Part shown: positions 44,805 to 52,741 of the stretch, piece by piece
How positions within the stretch are numbered: position 1 is the stretch's first letter
Layout of the letters: the number at the start of each line of letters is the position of its first letter
From: Spirochaetales bacterium
GTDB taxonomy: Bacteria > Spirochaetota > Spirochaetia > DSM-2461
DNA length: 64,000 bases
Assembly (NCBI GenBank): GCA_022360655.1
Contig: JAKSCK010000050.1
Span: 105,685-169,684 of the forward strand
Reading direction: 5' to 3'
Program-made: the position numbers and the translations under genes
Notes under the pieces: generated by a model
What the model was told of the DNA's origin: nothing
Databases searched by the model: none
What the model saw: only the letters and a program-made list of their open reading frames with translations

Positions 44805-46244
44805 TTAGGCCTCTTCCACCTCATCCACCCGTTCTTGGAATTCCAAGATGGCTGCTTTGATATGGGCAAAAAAGAGGGGAAACACCACATGATTGAAGTA
44901 ATAGGATTGACGGGTATAGGAGCGGTTCTCTCCGTAGGCTTTTCGCACAGCCTCGCGCACATCCTTCACCCAATCATCGTAACTCTGAAAATCATTGGTG
45001 CTCACTTCATCCACAGCCACACGCGTTTTTACAGAGTCCTGTAGTTTGCCAAGAAGTTTGAGAAGATCAAACAAGGAATAAGAATCATTGATGATTTCCT
45101 CAAGCACGCTCTCAGCATCACCATGGCCTGCAAGACGTTGGGCATATTTTTCTGGAAACATAATGCGGTACAAGCGATCTTTTCGGATGTTGACCCGTTC
45201 TTTGATGAACAACTCTTCCAATTGATGAATCACAAAGTGGTTTCCACGGTAATACTTGATGAAATCTACAATATCGTCAGCACCAGTCTCTCCCCGAGTC
45301 AAAAGCAGCCGTGACTGCTCGCAGATGCTTTCTGGTAGAGAAGGATTCACCTGAATACTGTAGGTCTCAAATTCCGCATTTTTTTTGTCTTTGAGATACA
45401 CCATGGCCCGCTGGAACAGCTCTTCAAAGGCAATGTCCTTATACACACTGCCCATGGCCTCCGCCTCACGACGAAGCCGACGGTAGTAATCCCGAGTGAT
45501 GCCATTCTTATCCAGAATCTCAAAGAACTCTTTGGTGATTCTTAAACCACCAATGGGTGCCGAAGATTCCATGCGCTTGGCCTCAATGACTGGCATACCA
45601 ATGACATCCCATTGTTTGGCTCCATCAGGACCAAAGTTTCCAATTAAAACCCGTCCAAGGGCCGCACCCACACGAATCCGAATCTGAAACAGGGCATTAA
45701 AGGAGGCAGAAGCATAACCACTACGCAACTGGCCTAAGATTCGATAGGCTTCATACACCGATTCCACCGTTTCTGGATCAGAAATTTTGTTCAGATAATT
45801 TTCATTACCTTGATTAAACAGACTACTGATGCGCTGAAGTTCCACGCAGGTGTAAAAAAGCTGCCGGGCAATATTCTTCTCCGCTTCATCCTCATCCATT
45901 TCTTTCACCATGGGGTCAATGGGCCCCCCGTAGTGAAACATCAGACTGTCCCCTTCAATTTTGTTGAGATAGCCACCATGCCTTCGCAGAACCCAAGCAA
46001 AGGCAGAATACAGTCCATTCAACACAGCCTGGTTCTCTGGTGGACTCAAAAATTGAGACAAAAAGGTGTAGCGTGAGATGTCCAAAAAACCAATACCCAC
46101 CAGATTTTCATTAGACCGAGTATGAATTCCTCCAGCTTCAACAATGGCGTTCACCAACTGTCGTGGGAGGTAGTACTCCTCAATCTGTTTCCGAAGGGCA
46201 AGCTCACGGCTAATCTGTTCGGCATGCGGCATAGAAGCGTCCAT
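44805..46244 (-). CDS. Class III adenylate/guanylate cyclase-like protein
   Basis: A 479-residue cytoplasmic protein. Residues about 45-235 resemble a class III nucleotidyl cyclase domain: metal-binding Asp55 in GFLDISRYTF, Lys95 and Asp99 in NKIEGDSLMFHY, and RIRVGAALGRVLIGNFGPDG followed by WDVIGMPVIEAKRMES. The Asn of the usual N-x-x-x-R transition-state motif appears replaced (VIEAKR), so activity is uncertain. A large insertion lies between the two halves and the C-terminal 240 residues are helical and unassigned. No Shine-Dalgarno; a promoter ends 8 nt before the ATG. Confidence 0.8.
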   Translation of the reverse strand: MDASMPHAEQISRELALRKQIEEYYLPRQLVNAIVEAGGIHTRSNENLVGIGFLDISRYTFLSQFLSPPENQAVLNGLYSAFAWVLRRHGGYLNKIEGDSLMFHYGGPIDPMVKEMDEDEAEKNIARQLFYTCVELQRISSLFNQGNENYLNKISDPETVESVYEAYRILGQLRSGYASASFNALFQIRIRVGAALGRVLIGNFGPDGAKQWDVIGMPVIEAKRMESSAPIGGLRITKEFFEILDKNGITRDYYRRLRREAEAMGSVYKDIAFEELFQRAMVYLKDKKNAEFETYSIQVNPSLPESICEQSRLLLTRGETGADDIVDFIKYYRGNHFVIHQLEELFIKERVNIRKDRLYRIMFPEKYAQRLAGHGDAESVLEEIINDSYSLFDLLKLLGKLQDSVKTRVAVDEVSTNDFQSYDDWVKDVREAVRKAYGENRSYTRQSYYFNHVVFPLFFAHIKAAILEFQERVDEVEEA

Positions 46245-46252
46245 TGCTTACA

Positions 46253-46281
46253 ATCATAACAATAGGAGAAGCACTCGTCAT
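46253..46281 (-). promoter_or_regulatory. Promoter of cyclase-like gene, probably leaderless
   Basis: ATGACG (46281-46276), a 17-nt spacer and TATGAT (46258-46253) on the minus strand; the ATG lies 8 nt after the -10 box with no ribosome binding site. Confidence 0.55.
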
Positions 46282-46299
46282 GACCTGGCCCCCAAAGTG

Positions 46300-46329
46300 T
46301 TTACATTTCTCCCCCCTCTAGCGGATAAT
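46300..46329 (+). promoter_or_regulatory. Promoter of MinD/FlhG-like gene
   Basis: TTTACA (46300-46305), an 18-nt spacer and GATAAT (46324-46329), giving a leader of about 16 nt that still includes the AGAGG ribosome binding site. Confidence 0.5.
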
Positions 46330-46351
46330 CCTGAGAGAAGAGGTGGGCTAT

Positions 46352-47473
46352 ATGATCTTGAACGAACACGTGAACCGAAAAATCATCCCTGTAGCTGGAG
46401 GGAAAGGTGGAGTGGGCAAAAGTGTCCTCTCTGTGAACCTGGCCCTATCCCTAGCCAAAAGCGGAAAGCGCACCGTCTTGGTGGATTTGGATTTAGGGGG
46501 ATCCAATGTCCACACCCTCCTGGGAGAGAAGAATACCCATCCAGGAATTGGCAATTTTGTTTCTGACAAATCCCTCACCATCCCATCCCTTGTCTGTGAA
46601 ACAGAATATGAAAACTTTGCCTATGTTCCAGGTGATGTTTTAGCCTATGGATTAGGCGATCTCACAAAAAATGTTCGAAAACGCCTCAGTGATGGACTCT
46701 TGGATTTGGATGCAGATTACGTCATTGTGGATTTAGGCAGCGGTTCAAATTTTACCATAGTCGACTTCTTCCTCATCTCCAATTCGGGTCTCGTGGTCAC
46801 CACACCTCAGCACACATCCGTACTCAACGCCTATTCATTTCTGAAAAACATGGTGTTCCGCTTCCTCCTCCGGGCCTTTGCTTCCGATGCAAAGATTTCC
46901 TCTTATCTCAAGCGTGTGGTCAAAGAAAAGAAACCCGGCTCTGCCGGTCGAGTCATTGATATTCTGGATGGAATCGAAAAAATCAATCCCAGTGCACGGG
47001 AAAAAGCCGAGGCCTTCCTGGATGTTCTTCAGCCCAAGCTCATCCTCAACAAAGGAAAAAGTCTTGATGATATTTCCATTGCTCGCGGACTGCATGACTT
47101 GGTGGCAAGAAATCTATCGGTAGAATTGGAATGTTTGGGAACAGTTTTGGACGACCCCCTTGTCGGGGGGTCTGTGGATAAACAAGCCCCTTTTGTGATG
47201 GCCCATCCAGAGTCCGTCTCTGGTCAGTCTGTGGATAGAATGGCACTGAAAATCATTCAGAGCAATCACTTCCCCCACATGCCTCTGGAACTGGACTATT
47301 ACGCCGATACGTTTGAACTGGCGCAAATTGAAATGGAAAATGATCTGAGCACCACCAAGCCTCCCAATGAAGAGGGAGACTATGAAGTGGATCAATTGTT
47401 GGAACTGCTCAAGATGCAACAGGAACGAATCCAAGAGCTTCAAGGAACCGTTCGCATGCTTTCAATGAATTAA
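46352..47473 (+). CDS. MinD/FlhG/ParA-like ATPase
   Basis: A 373-residue deviant Walker A ATPase with PVAGGKGGVGKSVLSVNLAL near the N-terminus, the switch I Asp region TVLVDLDLGGSNVHTLLG and Walker B VIVDLGSGS. The middle has an insertion, and the tail (about 335-373) is acidic with a predicted coiled coil (LLELLKMQQERIQELQG). Such proteins place flagella, chemoreceptors or division sites. No flagellar genes are in the window, so the partner is unknown. The start at ATG 46352 is backed by AGAGG 8 nt upstream; a GTG at 46343 is in frame. It ends 4 nt from the stop of a convergent gene. Confidence 0.85.
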   Translation: MILNEHVNRKIIPVAGGKGGVGKSVLSVNLALSLAKSGKRTVLVDLDLGGSNVHTLLGEKNTHPGIGNFVSDKSLTIPSLVCETEYENFAYVPGDVLAYGLGDLTKNVRKRLSDGLLDLDADYVIVDLGSGSNFTIVDFFLISNSGLVVTTPQHTSVLNAYSFLKNMVFRFLLRAFASDAKISSYLKRVVKEKKPGSAGRVIDILDGIEKINPSAREKAEAFLDVLQPKLILNKGKSLDDISIARGLHDLVARNLSVELECLGTVLDDPLVGGSVDKQAPFVMAHPESVSGQSVDRMALKIIQSNHFPHMPLELDYYADTFELAQIEMENDLSTTKPPNEEGDYEVDQLLELLKMQQERIQELQGTVRMLSMN

Positions 47474-47477
47474 AGAA

Positions 47478-48032
47478 TTACTTTAGCCCCAAAGGTATCA
47501 TGATTTCATTCAAAGGCCCTTGGATGATTTCACACGCCTTCCGGGCGTCCATTCGAGAGTTATTCAATGTTTTCCAAAGAGACTGCTCAAAGAAGCCCAG
47601 CAACGTGCGTATGGTGGATTCGTCCTTATACACCACATAGGAACAGTTCAAACCCGTTTCATTGGCAATCGTGAAAGCTGTGTAGGTTTCTACAGGATTC
47701 TGTCCCACCATCACTTTTTCCTGCCTCTTGGTAGCAAAAACATCCATTTCTTTGAACCGATAAGGCACCCGATGGGCATCATCTCGATAAGCCGGTTCCA
47801 CATGCTTTGCACTGTAATTGAGAGGCTCAAAGAGCACATAAACTTTTCGTCCATCTGCTTGGAAGAGAATGCCTTCATCAACCCGATAGATGTCTTTCAC
47901 ATTTCCATAGGAAATCACCTCATACCGAGCATATCGACTGTTGTCATCCAAACGCTCTGTAATGATGTATCCCCCATCTCGGGGCAATTCGTTGTTCGTG
48001 TAAGCCTCAAATAGGTCAATGATTCGTGCCAT
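47478..48032 (-). CDS. Conserved-looking protein of unknown function
   Basis: A 184-residue soluble protein starting MARIIDLFEAYTNNELPRDG. I do not recognise a family. It is rich in beta-type segments (YARYEVISYGNVKDIYRVDE, KVYVLFEPLNYSAKHVEPAY) and ends in a helical region (ARKACEIIQGPLNEIMIPLG). The start is firm: AGGAGGGG is centred about 7 nt before the ATG at 48032. It is divergent from a J-domain protein gene (82-bp gap) and convergent with the MinD-like ATPase. Confidence 0.75.
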   Translation of the reverse strand: MARIIDLFEAYTNNELPRDGGYIITERLDDNSRYARYEVISYGNVKDIYRVDEGILFQADGRKVYVLFEPLNYSAKHVEPAYRDDAHRVPYRFKEMDVFATKRQEKVMVGQNPVETYTAFTIANETGLNCSYVVYKDESTIRTLLGFFEQSLWKTLNNSRMDARKACEIIQGPLNEIMIPLGLK

Positions 48033-48113
48033 ATCCCCTCCTTGTTCGCGTTTTGAGTATAGAAAGAGGGAGCCACCATTGTCAATTTTGTTCTCCACCG
48101 CCACTATTCCACC

Positions 48114-48962
48114 ATGGACCTTCGCCGGGCACGTAAAATGTTTCGAATTGATGAACTCATCACGGAAGACGAACTGAATCTTCGCTTCCGTTCCTTGGTG
48201 AAAAAATACCATCCAGATAAACTGCGCAAACATCCAGAATGGGCCCATGAACGCATGTCCGAAATCAATGGAGCCTATGAAATCCTGCTGGACTGGGTTC
48301 AGGCTCCCCCTCCCCCCTCCATAGAGATTCCCCTTGATGAAGGGGATGAACCTCTGAAGACATCACAACCAACACCCAGAGCTGAGCACTCCCAGGAGAG
48401 CCCTCCTCCACTAACCCCGCCTCCCCCTGTTGAATTGGAATTGTTCCAAGCTTGTTGGAGAATGTTCATGGAGGGTCTTGGCCTGTATTTCCAATATGGA
48501 CTGGAAAACCCGGAGTACCGCCATGAGGGCATTCGTCGTTTTCGTTTTCGTGAGGCATATCGAACCATAGAAAAGGCTCGGCTTGCCATCAAGGAACTGG
48601 AAGATGGACATCCTATCTTGGCCAGCGGAGCTCGATTCATTCGCCTCAGCCAAGCAGATATTCTCCTGGGAGAAACCACCTTTCCTCCCCCTAGAAGTCC
48701 CTTTGATCGGCGCTTTCGCAATGCCCGTCGACGCTTTGACGAAGGGGTAAAAGATGTGTTTTTTCCAGAACTCTTCCCCTCCCATCTTCAAGGAAGGGCC
48801 TCAGCAGGCCTGGGAACATGCTATGCCGAATTTGTGCTCTTTCTTACTGTTGCCGAAGATGCAGAACGGAAAAAAGCAGCCATCCTCACAACCAGTCGAT
48901 ACGATGCCTTACTTGAACTTCTCAACTACCAGCATGATGGACGAGTCACCCTTCCCCGTTAG
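48114..48962 (+). CDS. J-domain protein with C-terminal unknown domain
   Basis: A 282-residue protein. The N-terminal J domain (about 1-62) has the HPD motif in KKYHPDKLRKHPEW. A proline-rich linker (about 65-105) leads to a C-terminal region (about 108-282) with many basic and aromatic residues, which I cannot assign. J-domain proteins recruit DnaK to a client through their other domains. No ribosome binding site precedes the ATG; the mRNA may be leaderless but the -10 candidate is weak. Confidence 0.8.
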   Translation: MDLRRARKMFRIDELITEDELNLRFRSLVKKYHPDKLRKHPEWAHERMSEINGAYEILLDWVQAPPPPSIEIPLDEGDEPLKTSQPTPRAEHSQESPPPLTPPPPVELELFQACWRMFMEGLGLYFQYGLENPEYRHEGIRRFRFREAYRTIEKARLAIKELEDGHPILASGARFIRLSQADILLGETTFPPPRSPFDRRFRNARRRFDEGVKDVFFPELFPSHLQGRASAGLGTCYAEFVLFLTVAEDAERKKAAILTTSRYDALLELLNYQHDGRVTLPR

Positions 48963-48983
48963 CTGAGATTTTTTTGCTAAAAA

Positions 48984-49008
48984 ACCACCCCTCAGTCAGA
49001 GGGGTGGT
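48984..49008 (-). terminator. Rho-independent terminator of the PPDK-like gene
   Basis: Ten-base perfect arms ACCACCCCTC/GAGGGGTGGT with a 5-nt loop; on the minus strand it runs into six Ts. About 22 nt after the stop. Confidence 0.85.
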
Positions 49009-49030
49009 CGATCTGAAAAAGAAAAACGGA

Positions 49031-51649
49031 TTAACCGGCTTGCTGATTTTTAATATTCAGCTGAGCAATGGTGAGTTTTGCCACAGGGATGCCATAAGGA
49101 GAACAACTCACATAGTCTAACCCTGCTTCCATGCAGAAGGGAATGTTTTCAGGCTCAGCACCATGTTCCCCACATAAACCACAGGACAAATCCGGACGAA
49201 CAAATCGCCCTCGTTCTGTGGCCGTGCCAATCAATTCCTTCACCGGCTCTTGAAGGTACTGGAAAGGGTTCTTATCAAGCAGGTCATACTCATTGTAGTC
49301 CGTGAAGAAGGAGTTGAAGTCATCCCGACTCAAGCCCAAACAGGTCTGTGTCAGATCATTGGTTCCAAAGCTGAAGAAATCCGCATAAGCGGCAATTTTT
49401 CCCGCTAAAAGGGCCGCGGCAGGAAGCTCCACCATGGTACCAACTTTGTAATCCAAGGGCTCTTCATTGAGTTTTTCTCGCAACTCTTCCTCTATCTGAC
49501 GTACACCAATAATTTCAAAACCTTCAATTTTCTTCCCATAACGAACGGTTTTCACCTCTCTTGGTGTCATCACAATGGGAATCATGATTTCTGGTTGGCA
49601 GACAATGCCTTTGGTTTTCCGCAGTTTGTAGACCGCCTGAAAAATAGCCTCCACCTGCATGCGATAAATCTCAGGATAGGTGATGGCAACCCGCACACCC
49701 CGATGGCCAAGCATAGGGTTCACTTCGCTGGTCATGTCACAACGCAGACGAATTTCTGCATCAGTCACCTTGGGATGCTCTTTCTTATAGAAGCTAATGA
49801 ACTCCTGCATGGATTCCCTGCTGTGAGGCAAGAACTCATGCAGAGGTGCGTCAAGAAGACGAATGGTAACAGGTTTTTCCCCCATCACCTCAAAGATGGA
49901 AGTAAAATCGGCTTCCTGCATCTTCCGCAGTTTGTCCAGGATTTTCTTTCTCTCACTTGTTTCCTGGGCAATGATGAGGGATCGGAAAATGGGAATGCGT
50001 TTCTCATGGAAGAACATGTGCTCTGTACGGCACAAACCAATTCCATCGGCCAAGAATTTTTTGGCAAGTTTTGCATCCTTGGGCTGATCAGCATTGGCAT
50101 GGACATCAAAATCCCCAATTTGACGCTGCACCACATCCAGGAAGTCTAAAAGTCCACTCTTTTCGATGTCCGGTTCAATCAACTCAACCGTACCAAAATA
50201 GATGGTTGGATCGTCATAGGAGGGAACATCCAGGGAAATCCAGTCCCCTTCCTTGATGGTTTTCTTCCCAATCTTCATGGTGCCTTTGCCAAACTGAATC
50301 TCAGGATTCACCATGGCCACCTTCCCCAAAGATCGCGCAACAACCGGAGCATGGGAGGCATAGCCACCATCCCGTGAAATGACACCTGTGGAAACCTCTA
50401 TGGCCTTCACATCCTCGGCATAGGTGGAAGGCATGGCCAAAATGAAGGTGTCATTGGTGTTGTGCTGACTGGCCAAACGATAGGCCTTCATCAGGGATTC
50501 TGTATCAAAATACACCCGACCAACAGCCGCTCCCATCGCTCCCGATATCCCACCTGTGACAGAGGGAATCTTCTCTGCAGAAGCTTGGTTCACAATGGGA
50601 TGGAGTATCTCTTGCAGACGACCTGGCTGAATATTCATGATGGCATAGGTATCATCCACAACCTTCTGATCCAGCAAATCCAATATGGTTTTAATTTCGG
50701 CCTGAGCGGACTTTCCTGGAACGGAAGATTGATCAATGATCCACATCTTTCCATTCTCAATATTGAACTTGATATTCCGGATTTCTCGGTAAGAGGTTTC
50801 CAGTTGTTTCCCAATTTTCTTCAACTTATCCAGGTAGATCTTGCTGATTTTCTCAATGGGTTTGCCATCAGCTTCTGTGGCATCAAAGGCATTGGGAAAA
50901 AACTTACCTGTGATGACATTTTTTCCGGTGACTGAATCGCGGGTGGTATAGCTTCCAAAGAAGCAATCTTTGCCATAATTACCAAAGGTCATGGCCTGAA
51001 CAAGAATGGCCGAATCCCCCAGGGTTTCACTGCCCGCAAACATCTTTTGGAAAAGATTCTTGATAAAGGCAAACTGATCTCCTGCATTCTCAAAAATCTC
51101 AGCAGGATAGATCCCTTTGACTTTAACTAGGGCCTTTTGGATTTCATCAGTGGCCCGGGATTTTTCCAATTCCTTTCGCGTACGCTCCAAAAGCTTTCGC
51201 CGGGAATGGTCGGTTGCTGTGAGCAACTCTAAGGCCATCACACGAAGCAGAAGTCCCCGATACTCGTGGTATGCAAAATCTTTTCCAACAAAGTTAGAAA
51301 ATCCCTCAATGGTGGTATCACAGAGACCCACATTATGAATGCTGGAAAAGGTGTGCACCATATTGAGCGTGGGGCTCACAACAAGTTTCACCAAAAGAGG
51401 GTTATCGGCTTCCCAGCGTTTTTCTAGGATGCCACCCATCTTTTCAAAGGCCTTGGCATACTTGGCCTTGTGGTCTTCTTTTGCCTCTTCTTCTTCATCT
51501 AAAAAGGCTTCTGTTAATATGAAACCAGGCAAAATCGGGATGCCCAAAGCGGCCAAATCCATGAGATTTCGACCACGCACCCCAAAATGCTGTAAAATGT
51601 TCTCGTCTTTGGTGAATTCGCTACTATTGAACGAAAAAATTTCCTTCAT
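49031..51649 (-). CDS. Pyruvate phosphate dikinase-like protein with degenerate ATP-binding half
   Basis: An 872-residue protein collinear with pyruvate phosphate dikinase. The swivelling His domain (GVISRDGGYASHAPVVARSL, phospho-His) and the PEP/pyruvate barrel (GIGLCRTEHMFF, LLDAPLHEFLP, MLGHRGVRV, PEIMIPIVMT, SFGTNDLTQTCLGLSRDD, catalytic Cys in SCGLCGEHG) look intact. The N-terminal ATP-grasp half does not: the usual GGKGANL is GVRGRNL, the VRSGA-SMPGMMDT stretch is VVSPTLNMVHTFSS, GEFLxNAQGEDVV is GKFFPNAFDATEA, and the QTR motif is DQS. Start at ATG 51649 with GAGGGGGAA before it. It closes the cfpA operon; in T. pallidum the homologue is, as I recall, annotated ppdK. Whether it still makes PEP or pyruvate is open. 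Confidence 0.85.
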   Translation of the reverse strand: MKEIFSFNSSEFTKDENILQHFGVRGRNLMDLAALGIPILPGFILTEAFLDEEEEAKEDHKAKYAKAFEKMGGILEKRWEADNPLLVKLVVSPTLNMVHTFSSIHNVGLCDTTIEGFSNFVGKDFAYHEYRGLLLRVMALELLTATDHSRRKLLERTRKELEKSRATDEIQKALVKVKGIYPAEIFENAGDQFAFIKNLFQKMFAGSETLGDSAILVQAMTFGNYGKDCFFGSYTTRDSVTGKNVITGKFFPNAFDATEADGKPIEKISKIYLDKLKKIGKQLETSYREIRNIKFNIENGKMWIIDQSSVPGKSAQAEIKTILDLLDQKVVDDTYAIMNIQPGRLQEILHPIVNQASAEKIPSVTGGISGAMGAAVGRVYFDTESLMKAYRLASQHNTNDTFILAMPSTYAEDVKAIEVSTGVISRDGGYASHAPVVARSLGKVAMVNPEIQFGKGTMKIGKKTIKEGDWISLDVPSYDDPTIYFGTVELIEPDIEKSGLLDFLDVVQRQIGDFDVHANADQPKDAKLAKKFLADGIGLCRTEHMFFHEKRIPIFRSLIIAQETSERKKILDKLRKMQEADFTSIFEVMGEKPVTIRLLDAPLHEFLPHSRESMQEFISFYKKEHPKVTDAEIRLRCDMTSEVNPMLGHRGVRVAITYPEIYRMQVEAIFQAVYKLRKTKGIVCQPEIMIPIVMTPREVKTVRYGKKIEGFEIIGVRQIEEELREKLNEEPLDYKVGTMVELPAAALLAGKIAAYADFFSFGTNDLTQTCLGLSRDDFNSFFTDYNEYDLLDKNPFQYLQEPVKELIGTATERGRFVRPDLSCGLCGEHGAEPENIPFCMEAGLDYVSCSPYGIPVAKLTIAQLNIKNQQAG

Positions 51650-51717
51650 CAATTCCCCCTCACCGGTTGTGAGCATGTCCGGCACCCTTCCGGGTGAGCC
51701 TGAGCCCGTAAAAGGCG

Positions 51718-52740
51718 TTAGAAGAGCTGCAAGATGGTTCCTGGCGCTCCATGAAGGAAGGCCTCAAACCGAGAACTGGCTCCTTCAAAGAGGTACTTTC
51801 GCAGCTTTGAGAGCTCTTTTGGTTCATCGCCGGCGACACTGAACATGATGGGAACACCGTGCTTCACCTTCCCCCATTTAAAGAGGGCATTAATATCATT
51901 GATTCGCTCCCCTTCGTACCAAATCAGCACATCCAAAGCAGGATACTTGAAACGATAACTTTGAATGATTCGCTTCCAAGCTTCCACATTTCCATTATGG
52001 AAAAGCTCATTGGTCACATTCACAGCCACTTTGGCTGTGAGCTTGCGGGATCCACCAGTGGGAGGAGGTGGTGCAGCAGCAGGGGCATCAGATTCTTCGG
52101 ATTCATGAGATGAGGCTGTAGAGCTTTCCCCATCTTCAAAGGCAGGTATGGAGGAAGCCACTGGTGACTCCTCTTCTGCTTCACTAAGAAAGAGTTTGAC
52201 TGTTTGAGAGGATCGATAGCCAGCCCTTGCTCGTACTTTTCCTCCATAAAGGAGGGCGTAGGCATCTTTGATGGCACCGTCAAGAACTTCCCGACGAACA
52301 TCAGCAGGAGAGCCCACATAACAGACAATGTGTTCGTCCTTTGCCAAGGGAAGGGCGGCTTCCCATGGCTCAGGAACTTCAGGGTTCAAAAGATGTAGTC
52401 CACCATTGGCATCTGTATAGATGAACACCACCTGAATATTGGTCCAGTTGTCAACAGCTTTGCTCAGTGCATCAATGTTGGCAACAGTATCCTTGAGATT
52501 TTCAGAAGCACAGACATATCCATACTTCTCTGCAAGGAGAATATTCAAGATGGGGCGGATCTGATTTTCCTCAATCTGCTCCTCCGAGAGAGCCGTATTG
52601 AGGAGGTCGGCCAGATTATATCCATCGGCCACATCAGCAGCGAACTCCTGCGTCGTCCGGAAATGACGCAGAGCCAAATTGTACCCGGCCCGCTTGGCCA
52701 GTAGGTTCAACCGATTATTCCGGATCGACGCAGTCGTCAT
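51718..52740 (-). CDS. Unknown protein encoded between cfpA and the PPDK-like gene
   Basis: A 340-residue protein with two parts: an N-terminal domain (about 1-185) and a C-terminal domain (about 235-340; NVTNELFHNGNVEAWKRIIQ, PALDVLIWYEGERIND), joined by an acidic, Ser/Pro-rich linker. No known family is recognised. It starts 1 nt after the cfpA stop, so it is co-translated, and the position matches the gene I recall as TP0747 between cfpA and ppdK in T. pallidum. A role with the cytoplasmic filament is a reasonable guess from this context. Confidence 0.75.
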   Translation of the reverse strand: MTTASIRNNRLNLLAKRAGYNLALRHFRTTQEFAADVADGYNLADLLNTALSEEQIEENQIRPILNILLAEKYGYVCASENLKDTVANIDALSKAVDNWTNIQVVFIYTDANGGLHLLNPEVPEPWEAALPLAKDEHIVCYVGSPADVRREVLDGAIKDAYALLYGGKVRARAGYRSSQTVKLFLSEAEEESPVASSIPAFEDGESSTASSHESEESDAPAAAPPPPTGGSRKLTAKVAVNVTNELFHNGNVEAWKRIIQSYRFKYPALDVLIWYEGERINDINALFKWGKVKHGVPIMFSVAGDEPKELSKLRKYLFEGASSRFEAFLHGAPGTILQLF

Positions 52741-52741
52741 T

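Noticed and set aside
48033..48248. N-terminal extension of the unknown protein at 47478-48032
   Set aside because: The AGGAGGGG ribosome binding site before ATG 48032 fixes the start, and the extension overlaps the divergent J-domain gene.
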